Assembly: GCA_946480485.1 (NCBI GenBank)
Contig: CAMLJW010000346.1
Location: 1 to 5,793 of the forward strand
DNA: 5,793 nt
DNA from: an uncultured Streptomyces sp.
Lineage (GTDB): Bacteria; Actinomycetota; Actinomycetes; Streptomycetales; Streptomycetaceae
Reading direction: 5' to 3'
Shown here: one piece after another, positions 1 to 5,149 of the stretch
How positions within the stretch are numbered: position 1 is the first letter of the stretch
How the letters are laid out: each line of letters opens with the position of its first letter
Position numbers and translations under genes: made by a program
The notes under the pieces: generated by a model
What the model saw: the letters and a program-made list of their open reading frames with translations, nothing else
Database searches by the model: none
What the model was told of the DNA's origin: nothing

Positions 1-892
1 CCCATCGCAGGTGGGCCGACACCGGCACGTCGAGCGCCGGGCGGTCGGGCTCGGCGACCTCGATCATCGCCAGCTCGACATCGAGCAGGGCGGCCAGCGA
101 GGATCCCGCGACGGCCAGCTCCTCGAGGCGCGGCCATCCGCCGCCGAGCCCGACGAGCACCCGCCGCATCGGCTCGGTCGACGGCCGCCACCCGGTGCCG
201 ACCGCGAGCAGCGGCACGGCGCCGATCGTGTGGTCCACCGGCGGGTGGTGGCGATGACCGGCGAGCCCGACGCAGCACAGCCGGGCGCCCGACCACGTCA
301 GGTACGACGCCACGTCCCCGGACTGAAGGTCCAGGTCCAGCAGCGCCACGGAACGGCCCGACGCCCCAGCCGCCAGGGCGAGCTGAACCGCGGTGACCGT
401 GGCGCCCACGCCGCCCTTCGCCCCGGTCACCGTGACGACGGTGCCCCCCGGCCCCGCGTACAACTCCGGCGTACCGCTGCCGAGATGGCGCCGCATGCCC
501 AGGGACCAGGCCGCCGCCGCCTGGACACGTTCGGCGAGCGCGTCGTAGCCGAGAGGCAGGCCGATGATGCCGCGGGCGCCGGAGTCCATCGCCGCGGTGA
601 GTACGCCCGTACTGGTGTCGGCGGTGATGAGGACGACCCCGACCGCCGGGAACCGCATCACCACGTCGCGGACGACGTCCAGCGCGGGCACCGGACCGAT
701 CCGCTCGTGGACCAGGACGACCTCGGGCAGTTCGTCCAGCGACTCCGCCGCGTGCCGCGCCAGGGTGTCCAGGAGCGCCGTGGTGTCCGGGACGGGCGGG
801 GCGGGTTCGGCCTCGGGGAGCTGACTCAGCAGCGTGGTGAGGGCTCGGCCCGAGTCGATGTCGCCGACGGCCGGCAGGATGCGGATGGTCAT
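1..892 (-). CDS. cpaE: CpaE/TadZ-like MinD-fold ATPase of the Tad/Flp locus (partial, runs off left edge)
   Basis: 297 codons are visible and the C-terminus lies outside the window. CpaE/TadZ proteins are MinD/ParA-fold ATPases that place Tad pilus machinery at the cell membrane. Residues 1-130 form a receiver-like alpha/beta domain, with hydrophobic strands such as VVLVHE near 58-63 and VGVVLITAD near 84-92. A deviant Walker A, TGAKGGVGAT, sits at 156-165 and a Walker A' strand, LLDLDLQSGD, at 184-193. The usual second P-loop lysine is alanine (residue 164), which I recall also from streptomycete CpaE homologues. After SYL at 196-198 the sequence no longer matches the DVQFRRSVADL-type continuation I expect, although spacing and some motifs (LLAVG at 228-232, GSSLA at 263-267) still fit the fold. 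The ATG start at 892-890 has a GAAGG ribosome site 7 bases upstream. It lies 38 bases after cpaB and is probably co-transcribed with it. Confidence 0.8.
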   Translation of the reverse strand, partial: MTIRILPAVGDIDSGRALTTLLSQLPEAEPAPPVPDTTALLDTLARHAAESLDELPEVVLVHERIGPVPALDVVRDVVMRFPAVGVVLITADTSTGVLTAAMDSGARGIIGLPLGYDALAERVQAAAAWSLGMRRHLGSGTPELYAGPGGTVVTVTGAKGGVGATVTAVQLALAAGASGRSVALLDLDLQSGDVASYLTWSGARLCCVGLAGHRHHPPVDHTIGAVPLLAVGTGWRPSTEPMRRVLVGLGGGWPRLEELAVAGSSLAALLDVELAMIEVAEPDRPALDVPVSAHLRW

Positions 893-930
893 CGGCACAC
901 CTTCGTGGGGGCTGAGCGCATCACGGCCTC

Positions 931-1644
931 CTACTTGTCCTCGTCGAGGGTGTACGTGCGGTCGCCGGGTGCGACGGCGGTGTCGGAGCCACCCGCGACC
1001 AGCGCGAGGCGTACATGGGTCGCGAACGACTCCGCGTACGCGACGCGTTGGGCGTCGGTGGTGTCGAGGGCGAAGGTGATCGGGACCGCTTCGGTGGCGG
1101 TACGGCGGCGGTCGTCGCTGTTCTGGGAGGGGTCCAGCGCGGTCAGCTTGCCCACATCGATGACCCCGGCGTTCTCCACGATGACCTTCGACTGGTCCTT
1201 GCCGCTCTCGCTCTCGGCCTTGAAGGTGGCGTAGATGTTGACCCGCGAGCCCGGGTTGATCTTCCCCGCCACACCGGTCGCCGCGTCGATCATGATCGCG
1301 ATCTCCTGCTGGCCCGCCTCCAGCGCGGGACGGTCCACGATCATGTCCGTCTGGAGAAGCGAACCCTTCTCCAGACGGGTGACCGCGATCTTGCCGCGGA
1401 TCTGGGAGAGGCTGGTGACCGCGGTCGACGACAGCCACCGCTCGGGCATCGAGACCTTCTCGAACTGGTCGGCCGACAGCTCCCGGTACGGCGCGACATC
1501 GCTCTTCAGGCGATACGCCGCCACCTCTGGGCCGACCTTCGAGTTCACGTCGCGGATCACCGAGAGCACCCCGGCGAAGGCGCCCAGGGCGCACAGGGCC
1601 GAGAGGACCAGCAGGATGACGCCGCGACGCTGGCGTGAGTTCAT
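931..1644 (-). CDS. cpaB: CpaB-like SAF-domain protein of the Tad/Flp locus
   Basis: 237 residues. CpaB/RcpC proteins are membrane-anchored parts of the Tad pilus assembly apparatus, with their SAF domain outside the membrane; in Gram-negatives they work with the outer-membrane secretin, which an actinomycete lacks, so the exact role here is unclear. Visible parts are a short basic start (MNSRQRRG), one transmembrane segment at about 9-30, and a SAF-like region at about 40-110 containing KIAVTRLEKGSLLQTDM. A CpaB-type domain follows, with the motif GVAGKINPGSRVNI at 124-137 and the segment AVPITFALDTTDAQRVAYAE at 186-205. The ATG at 1644-1642 is preferred because a basic N-terminus followed at once by the membrane segment is normal for the family and GAGG lies 11 bases upstream. 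A TTG at 1734 would add 30 residues including YDPSTR repeats, but it has no good ribosome site. The gene precedes cpaE and follows the zinc-ribbon gene on the same strand. Confidence 0.85.
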   Translation of the reverse strand: MNSRQRRGVILLVLSALCALGAFAGVLSVIRDVNSKVGPEVAAYRLKSDVAPYRELSADQFEKVSMPERWLSSTAVTSLSQIRGKIAVTRLEKGSLLQTDMIVDRPALEAGQQEIAIMIDAATGVAGKINPGSRVNIYATFKAESESGKDQSKVIVENAGVIDVGKLTALDPSQNSDDRRRTATEAVPITFALDTTDAQRVAYAESFATHVRLALVAGGSDTAVAPGDRTYTLDEDK

Positions 1645-1688
1645 GGCGCGGACAACCTCGATCGGGGCGGGGACAACGGGGGGCGAGC

Positions 1689-1732
1689 GGTCGTACCTGG
1701 TGCTCGGGTCGTACCTGGTGCTCGGGTCGTAC
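1689..1732. repeat. 18-bp tandem repeat, about 2.4 copies, upstream of cpaB
   Basis: The unit TCGTACCTGGTGCTCGGG occurs at 1691-1708 and again at 1709-1726, and the period continues to give a perfect 44-bp tract. It lies 45 bases upstream of the preferred cpaB start, in the 133-bp gap between the zinc-ribbon gene and cpaB. Since 18 is a multiple of 3 and no stop separates the tract from cpaB, translation from the upstream TTG would read it as YDPSTR repeats. Slipped-strand change in copy number would preserve that frame. Confidence 0.9.
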
Positions 1733-1777
1733 AAGCGGGCGAGTCGTTACCGTTGTTCAGCTGTACGTGCGCGAGAC

Positions 1778-2674
1778 TTACGCGGAGCCCGGTGGCAAGG
1801 CGCGTACAGAAGAAACTGCCCGTACGGTGGCGGTCGGAAGCTCCGGAGGGGGAGGCAAAGGCGCCGCACAGAAACCGCAGCGGTCGCCGATGAGCTCCAG
1901 ACCGCACCAGTGGCACTCCTCGCGCCGTACGGACGAGACCAGTTGGTAGAGCACGGACACGTCGTGCAGACCCGCGGCGAACTCGGCGACCTTGCCCGTG
2001 CCCCACCAGCGCGCGGACTCGGCGGGCAGCGGCACGGTGGCGACGCCCTGCACGCGCCAGGCGGGGGCGAGGGTCGCGGTCGGCCAGTCGCCGGGCAGCT
2101 GCCCGGGCGCGACGAGCATCCGCGTGCCGAACTCGGGCCCGGCCAGCTCCTCCTGCTGCCCCTGCTCCACGCGCACCAACTGCGGCCGCGGATTGGTCAG
2201 TACGGCGAACTGCGCACCCGGCACCCATGACTTGGCGTGGGACTTCAGGGAGACCGGCACCCGGTCGAGCTTGGCGACCGAGCCGAGCAGTGCGCCCGCG
2301 TAGACGTAGTGGGCGAGCAGCCGCGCGGAGGAGGCGAGCACCCCGGGGGTGAAGTCGCACACGGAGAGCTGGCGCAGTTGCTGGGCCAGGAGGGCGAGGC
2401 CGAGCGGTGGCAGATCGACGCCGAGCAGCGCGATGCGGTCACTCTCCAGAACGGAACGCACGGCGTGCAGCCGCCGAATGACGTCGGTGGAGGTGGAGGC
2501 CGGGTACAACGCGATCACGTACCCGTGCTGCTCGATGAGCGCGTGCATCCCGGTCAGGGAGTTCTCGAGGTTTTCGAGGGGCTGGACGGCGGCGGGCGGT
2601 GTCTGCCGGTCGTGCGGTGGGAGCACCAGATCCGGACTGGTGACGGCTATCGCGGTCGGCACGCTGCACACCAC
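1778..2674 (-). CDS. Conserved hypothetical protein with C-terminal zinc ribbon, head of the Tad operon
   Basis: 298 residues if translation starts at GTG 2674-2672. I do not recognise an enzymatic family. The body (about 30-245) is a soluble mix of helices and strands with no signal peptide or membrane segment. It includes YVIALYPASTSTDVIRRL at 52-69 and a leucine-rich part at 81-103. A CxxC-x8-CxxC zinc-ribbon motif (C254, C257, C266, C269) follows, then a proline-rich tail. An in-frame TGA at 2683-2681 rules out a longer N-terminus. Other GTG codons at 2671 and 2662 are possible starts, and the one at 2662 has a G-rich stretch about 11 bases upstream. The gene lies 133 bases upstream of cpaB on the same strand, which suggests a role linked to the Tad locus, perhaps regulatory or in assembly; that is inference from position only. 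Confidence 0.8.
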   Translation of the reverse strand: MVCSVPTAIAVTSPDLVLPPHDRQTPPAAVQPLENLENSLTGMHALIEQHGYVIALYPASTSTDVIRRLHAVRSVLESDRIALLGVDLPPLGLALLAQQLRQLSVCDFTPGVLASSARLLAHYVYAGALLGSVAKLDRVPVSLKSHAKSWVPGAQFAVLTNPRPQLVRVEQGQQEELAGPEFGTRMLVAPGQLPGDWPTATLAPAWRVQGVATVPLPAESARWWGTGKVAEFAAGLHDVSVLYQLVSSVRREECHWCGLELIGDRCGFCAAPLPPPPELPTATVRAVSSVRALPPGSA

Positions 2675-2690
2675 CCCGTTTCACTGTGGC

Positions 2691-2708
2691 GCGGTGGTCG
2701 ACCACCGC
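2691..2708. promoter_or_regulatory. Perfect 18-bp palindrome upstream of the zinc-ribbon gene
   Basis: GCGGTGGTCGACCACCGC is fully self-complementary and ends 16 bases before the GTG at 2674. It lies between the candidate promoter at 2752-2779 and the start codon. It could be an operator for a dimeric regulator. As RNA it would have no loop unless the centre opens, so a DNA site is more likely. The binding protein is unknown. Confidence 0.5.
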
Positions 2709-2751
2709 CTCAGATCGCCCCTGTGACGTCCTCTTGAACTTGCTGTGCAGC

Positions 2752-2779
2752 ACCTTATCCAACGGCTTGCCCCGCTCAA
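2752..2779 (-). promoter_or_regulatory. Candidate promoter for the zinc-ribbon/cpaB/cpaE operon
   Basis: Read on the minus strand, TTGAGC (2779-2774) is followed after 16 bases by TAAGGT (2757-2752). This resembles the streptomycete housekeeping pattern TTGACN then TANNNT. Transcription would begin near 2745, giving a leader of about 70 bases that carries the 18-bp palindrome. The -35 match is partial and start sites are not visible from sequence, so this is tentative. Confidence 0.35.
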
Positions 2780-2814
2780 CACCGAATCTCCGAGACCAAC
2801 TCACCGCAGATGGA

Positions 2815-2852
2815 GGCTGATCCACACGAAGTGAAGCGCGAGTGGATCGGTC
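2815..2852. repeat. Inverted repeat with 7-bp perfect arms
   Basis: GATCCAC (2819-2825) pairs with GTGGATC (2842-2848) around a 16-base loop. As RNA the stem can extend outward by four more pairs, two of them G-U. It lies 55 bases past the stop of the remnant frame at 2908 and upstream of the Tad operon promoter. It may end transcription entering from the right on the minus strand, or be a protein-binding site. There is no U-run. Confidence 0.4.
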
Positions 2853-2907
2853 CATCACGCACGCACAGTCACTCGTGGTCGCCGGACAGTTCGCACCACA
2901 CCACTTT

Positions 2908-3219
2908 TCAGCCAGTCACGCGGCAGCGGGCGGTGAGCGGGTGGCGGCCCTTCGTGTCCGCCATTCGGCTGTGCCGCCGGGAGTCGAGGAGCGCGGTGCG
3001 GGTCGCGCGGCGGGCGGTGTGCGCCGCTCTGGAGTCGTCGGTCAGGTGGAGGTGGCTCTCCCAGGTGGCAGGAGCGACGGGGAGCAGGGGTGGGACAGGG
3101 GCAGGCGAAGATGGTTTCGGGCCTGCGTAAACCCCCCGGCCCGGCAAAGTAGTTGAGGGCAGTACAGTCGAGGTGGCTTGTCTCCCTGGCGCGGGCCCGC
3201 CCCTCCCAGGGACGAGCAT
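2908..3219 (-). pseudogene. Probable truncated remnant of an RsbW-like (HATPase) ATP-binding protein
   Basis: A 103-residue frame from ATG 3219-3217, with AGGGG 9 bases upstream. Its N-terminal half looks non-coding in codon use. From about residue 51 (PATWESHLHLTDDSRAAHTA and then RRATRTALLDSRR) third positions become strongly G/C. That part resembles the first strand and helix of the small anti-sigma-factor-like histidine-kinase-type ATPases common in Streptomyces. In those proteins a SELVTNAVRH-type N-box follows shortly after; here the frame reads RMADTKGRHPLTARCRVTG and stops. I found no N-box or G-box in the other minus-strand frames just downstream. The frame is divergent from the XRE-DUF397 pair, a place where such ATPases often sit. 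It may be a decayed gene, a short independent protein, or chance coding-like sequence; the similarity is from memory. Confidence 0.35.
3183..3212. repeat. Inverted repeat with nested palindrome
   Basis: TCCCTGG (3183-3189) pairs with CCAGGGA (3206-3212). The 16-base interval contains the 10-bp palindrome GCGGGCCCGC (3191-3200), so two alternative stems are possible. It lies between the XRE gene and the body of the remnant frame, overlapping the possible N-terminus of the latter. Either a transcript structure or a binding site is possible. Confidence 0.4.
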
Positions 3220-3250
3220 GCGGTCAGGCCCCTGCGATGCGTTCCAACTG

Positions 3251-3281
3251 CAATGGGTAGCATTTACGTCACTCAATGTAG
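3251..3281. promoter_or_regulatory. Candidate promoter/operator region of the XRE gene with AATG/CATT repeats
   Basis: Two CAATG-TAG half-sites occur as direct repeats starting at 3251 and 3274, 23 bases apart. Between them CATT at 3261-3264 forms inverted repeats with both AATG copies. TAGCAT at 3258-3263 fits a TANNNT -10 box, but no good -35 is present at the right spacing. The site is 62-92 bases upstream of the XRE start, so it could be an autoregulatory operator. It could also serve the divergent remnant frame. Confidence 0.3.
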
Positions 3282-3342
3282 AGCCAGGCTGCGCTGGCTG
3301 TGATTGACGGCAGACTGCTGTGACCATCGCGGAAGGAAGGCC

Positions 3343-4194
3343 ATGCCACCGAGGACCACCCCAACGGAGCGTCAGAGGCGTCTGGGCAGCGAGCTGCGCA
3401 AGATGCGGATGGCCGCAGGGATGACCGCGGAGCACGCTGCTGGGCTGCTCGGGCTCGACCGGGCGAAGATCTCAAACATCGAGACCGGAATACGCACCAT
3501 CAACCCGGAGCGGCTTCGCACCCTCGCCTGCAAGTGCGACTGCTCGGACCAGGCATACGTAGAAACGCTGGTGAACATGGTCCGGCCCAGCGGCCGGGGT
3601 TGGTGGGAGCGTTACCGCGGTTCCCTCTCCCCTGATCTCCTGGACATCGCCGAGCTGGAGTCGTACGCCGAGCGCATGCGTACGGCCCACACCGCGCATG
3701 TCCCGGGCCTGCTTCAGACCAGCGACCATGCCCTCGAACTCTTCCGGGCCGTGCTCCCGCCGCTCCCCGAGTACGAGATCGGCCTGCGCCTCGCCTTCCG
3801 TGCCGAGCGGCAGAACATCCTGGAGGGCGAGAAACCGACCGAGTACCTAAGCCTCGTCCACGAGGCCGCGCTGCGCATGCAGTTCGGCGGGCCCAAGGTG
3901 GCTCGCGCCCAGCTCAGCCACCTGCTCACCATGTCCGAGCGCCCGGCGGTCCGCTTGCTTGTCGTCCCGTTCGCAGAAGGAACGTTCCCCGGGGCCGGCC
4001 AGACCGTCAACTACCTCGAAGGTCCCGTACCGCAACTGGACACCGCTCAGGTCGACAGCTCGCACGGGCCGGAATTCCTCTGCGGCGAAGCACATCTGGC
4101 CAAGTACCGTGCACACCTGGACTGGATGGAGCGCATAGCCCTGTCGCCGGAGGCGTCACGCGACTTCATCCGTGACATCGCCAACAGCCTGTGA
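3343..4194 (+). CDS. XRE-family helix-turn-helix regulator with DUF5753 domain (WhiJ-type)
   Basis: 283 residues, the usual length for this family. Residues about 10-66 form the XRE DNA-binding domain, with MTAEHAAGLLGLDRAKISNI covering the helix-turn-helix, followed by ETG. Residues about 95-275 match the DUF5753 region seen in streptomycete WhiJ-like regulators: VPGLLQTSDHALELF at 120-134, LVHEAALR at 171-178 and PAVRLLVVPF at 201-210. These proteins bind DNA and are thought to be controlled by a small DUF397 partner, and several affect development and antibiotic production. The ATG at 3343 is preferred because AAGGA/GGAAGG lies 2-6 bases before it; an in-frame TTG at 3304 has no ribosome site. 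The next gene starts 11 bases after the stop, so the two form an operon. This is one of a large paralogous family, so I do not assign it to WhiJ itself. Confidence 0.9.
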   Translation: MPPRTTPTERQRRLGSELRKMRMAAGMTAEHAAGLLGLDRAKISNIETGIRTINPERLRTLACKCDCSDQAYVETLVNMVRPSGRGWWERYRGSLSPDLLDIAELESYAERMRTAHTAHVPGLLQTSDHALELFRAVLPPLPEYEIGLRLAFRAERQNILEGEKPTEYLSLVHEAALRMQFGGPKVARAQLSHLLTMSERPAVRLLVVPFAEGTFPGAGQTVNYLEGPVPQLDTAQVDSSHGPEFLCGEAHLAKYRAHLDWMERIALSPEASRDFIRDIANSL

Positions 4195-4205
4195 GGAGTT
4201 GCCCG

Positions 4206-4397
4206 ATGGACGACATCACGTGGGAAGAACCATTCTGCGGCGAGGGAGCGAGCTGCTTCCGCCTCGGCACCGACAACCAGGACAACGCCTACATCGCCGT
4301 AGCCGGCGCTGAGCATGCCTATCTCACCGATACCCGCGAAGCCCTCCGCACCCTCATCCTCGAAGTCAAGGCGGGCAAGGCCGACCACCTGCTTTGA
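4206..4397 (+). CDS. DUF397-like small partner protein of the XRE regulator
   Basis: 63 residues, a normal size for DUF397. It has the expected start (TWEEPFCGEGASCFRLG, residues 5-21) and end (ALRTLILEVKAGKADHLL, residues 46-63). The middle reads NAYIAVAGAEHAYLTDT and lacks the common RDSK-type motif, so it is a divergent member. Family knowledge suggests that such proteins act with the preceding XRE/DUF5753 protein, possibly as antagonists. The ATG at 4206 is chosen because AGGAG (4194-4198) lies 7 bases upstream, overlapping the stop of the regulator gene. A GTG at 4191 would overlap that gene and has no ribosome site. Translation is probably coupled to the upstream gene. Confidence 0.8.
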   Translation: MDDITWEEPFCGEGASCFRLGTDNQDNAYIAVAGAEHAYLTDTREALRTLILEVKAGKADHLL

Positions 4398-4416
4398 GCA
4401 ACGGAGGAACCGCTGA

Positions 4417-4435
4417 CTACCCCGCCGGGCGGTAG
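4417..4435. terminator. Weak inverted repeat between convergent genes
   Basis: CTACC (4417-4421) pairs with GGTAG (4431-4435) around a C/G-rich centre. It overlaps the TAG stop of the minus-strand gene and lies 20 bases past the DUF397 stop. A short bidirectional terminator is plausible, since the two genes converge with almost no space. The stem is only 5 bp and has no U-run. Confidence 0.25.
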
Positions 4436-4866
4436 TAGCCGAGTATGGCGGCGAGTTGGCCGAGCCACTCCTGCAGCCGCTCGCCGCGCTTCGCGTCGAC
4501 TCCGCACTCATACACGATGCCGTTGGTGTGGACGACGGCAACCATGAGGCCCCTGCCGGTGGGGCCCGGCTTGTAGTGGACGCTGCGGATCACGGACCAC
4601 GGGAACTCTGCGTTCATTCCGTGGTTCTCGAACGAGACACCCTCGGCGTCCACAACAACGGCATTGCGGCGGTCGGCGGCCACGAAGTCCGGGCCCTGGG
4701 CAGGGGGTTGCGGCGGGGCGGGAGCGGGCGGGTACGGGGCCTGCTGGGCGTACGGGTTCTGGGAAGCGTACGGCTGCTGGGCGTACGGGGTGGTCTGCGG
4801 GGCGTACGACGGTGGAGGCGGGCCGAAGCCTTGTGGCGGATGGGAACCGTATCCGGGCTGATGCAT
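4417..4866 (-). CDS. Conserved hypothetical protein: Pro/Gln/Tyr-rich head and PH-like C-terminal domain
   Basis: 149 residues from ATG 4866-4864. Residues 1-58 are a disordered segment rich in P, Q, Y and A, with PYAQQ and PYASQ repeats. Residues about 60-146 form a compact domain (AVVVDAEGVSFENHG, FPWSVIRSVHYKPG, VVHTNGIVYECGVDAKRGER, LQEWLGQLAAIL). This alternation of strands ending in one helix suggests a bacterial PH-like fold; the fold is inferred, not recognised for certain. No signal peptide or membrane segment is visible. The second ATG of the ATGGACATG start is preferred because GAGGG then stands about 6 bases upstream, whereas for the first ATG (4872) it would almost touch. The gene follows the Nramp gene on the same strand across a 283-bp gap and converges on the DUF397 gene with 19 bases between stops. 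Function unknown. Confidence 0.8.
   Translation of the reverse strand: MHQPGYGSHPPQGFGPPPPSYAPQTTPYAQQPYASQNPYAQQAPYPPAPAPPQPPAQGPDFVAADRRNAVVVDAEGVSFENHGMNAEFPWSVIRSVHYKPGPTGRGLMVAVVHTNGIVYECGVDAKRGERLQEWLGQLAAILGYYRPAG
4741..4789. repeat. 16-bp direct repeat inside the PH-like protein gene
   Basis: CTGCTGGGCGTACGGG occurs at 4741-4756 and 4774-4789, 33 bases apart. A related copy, GAAGCGTACGG, lies between them. Read on the minus strand the copies encode the PYAQQ units of the disordered head, so the repeat reflects the protein repeats. A period that is a multiple of 3 keeps the frame. Confidence 0.8.
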
Positions 4867-5115
4867 GTCCATCCCTCGCGTGCTGGTGTGCGCCGATCCG
4901 TGCGACTGTCGATCGCAGATTACGTGCTCGACACTTCTCCGCGTACGGCACACACGGCCTGTGCCCCGGCGGTCAGCGCCGACCAGCCATTTCTCGCAAC
5001 CACGCGAGCCGATGCTGTCGCCGTCGCCCGCGAGATCACCCGGGCGTCCGCGCACACCGGGTACGCGGCCCAATCGACGCCTGAACGGCCCGACGGGGCG
5101 GTCGTCGCCGCGGAA
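4867..5115. other. Intergenic region upstream of the PH-like gene, no convincing gene
   Basis: Open frames run through this stretch on both strands, but none has a ribosome site with a family-like sequence. It should carry the promoter of the minus-strand PH-like gene. A TAATCT box at 4923-4918, about 52 bases before the start codon, could be its -10, but I see no matching TTGAC-like -35. Confidence 0.4.
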
Positions 5116-5146
5116 GCTCCGGCGAACGTGAAGGACCGGCCGGAGC
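5116..5146 (-). terminator. Hairpin terminator of the Nramp gene
   Basis: GCTCCGGC (5116-5123) and GCCGGAGC (5139-5146) form a perfect 8-bp stem with a 15-base loop. The hairpin begins 3 bases after the TGA stop of the transporter gene. It has no U-run, which is common for GC-rich actinomycete terminators. Confidence 0.6.
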
Positions 5147-5149
5147 GCG

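Larger units (their letters stand above)
2675..2907. other. Intergenic region upstream of the Tad operon, no convincing gene
   Basis: This stretch holds the palindrome, the candidate operon promoter and an imperfect hairpin. Frames on both strands cross it, but they lack strong third-position GC bias, good ribosome sites and any recognisable motif. Base composition is noticeably less GC-rich than in the neighbouring genes, as is usual for streptomycete regulatory DNA. Confidence 0.6.

Noticed and set aside
1..300. Possible frameshift or fusion of CpaE to a universal-stress-like domain
   Set aside because: Other frames do not restore a CpaE-like continuation, and strand order and length still fit a divergent MinD fold, so a fusion is not supported by the visible sequence.
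11..1234. Long plus-strand open frame of 407 codons
   Set aside because: It lies opposite the cpaE and cpaB genes; its Arg/Gly/His-rich sequence is the usual antisense shadow of high-GC coding DNA and shows no family motif.
1235..2230. Plus-strand open frame of 331 codons
   Set aside because: It spans the opposite strand of cpaB and the zinc-ribbon gene, crossing a gene boundary, with no ribosome site or recognisable domain.
2439..2858. Minus-strand frame of 139 codons upstream of and overlapping the zinc-ribbon gene
   Set aside because: The intergenic part has weak third-position GC bias and the rest is a shadow frame of the zinc-ribbon gene; no motif recognised.
2810..3156. Two overlapping plus-strand frames (about 104-106 codons) in the intergenic region
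   Set aside because: Their codon use lacks a consistent third-position GC bias, and the minus-strand remnant frame explains the coding-like bias in 2908-3070 better.
2675..3342. tRNA, small RNA gene or mobile-element remnant in the large intergenic region
   Set aside because: No TTCGA-type T-loop or cloverleaf, no terminal inverted repeats with target duplications and no transposase fragment were seen.
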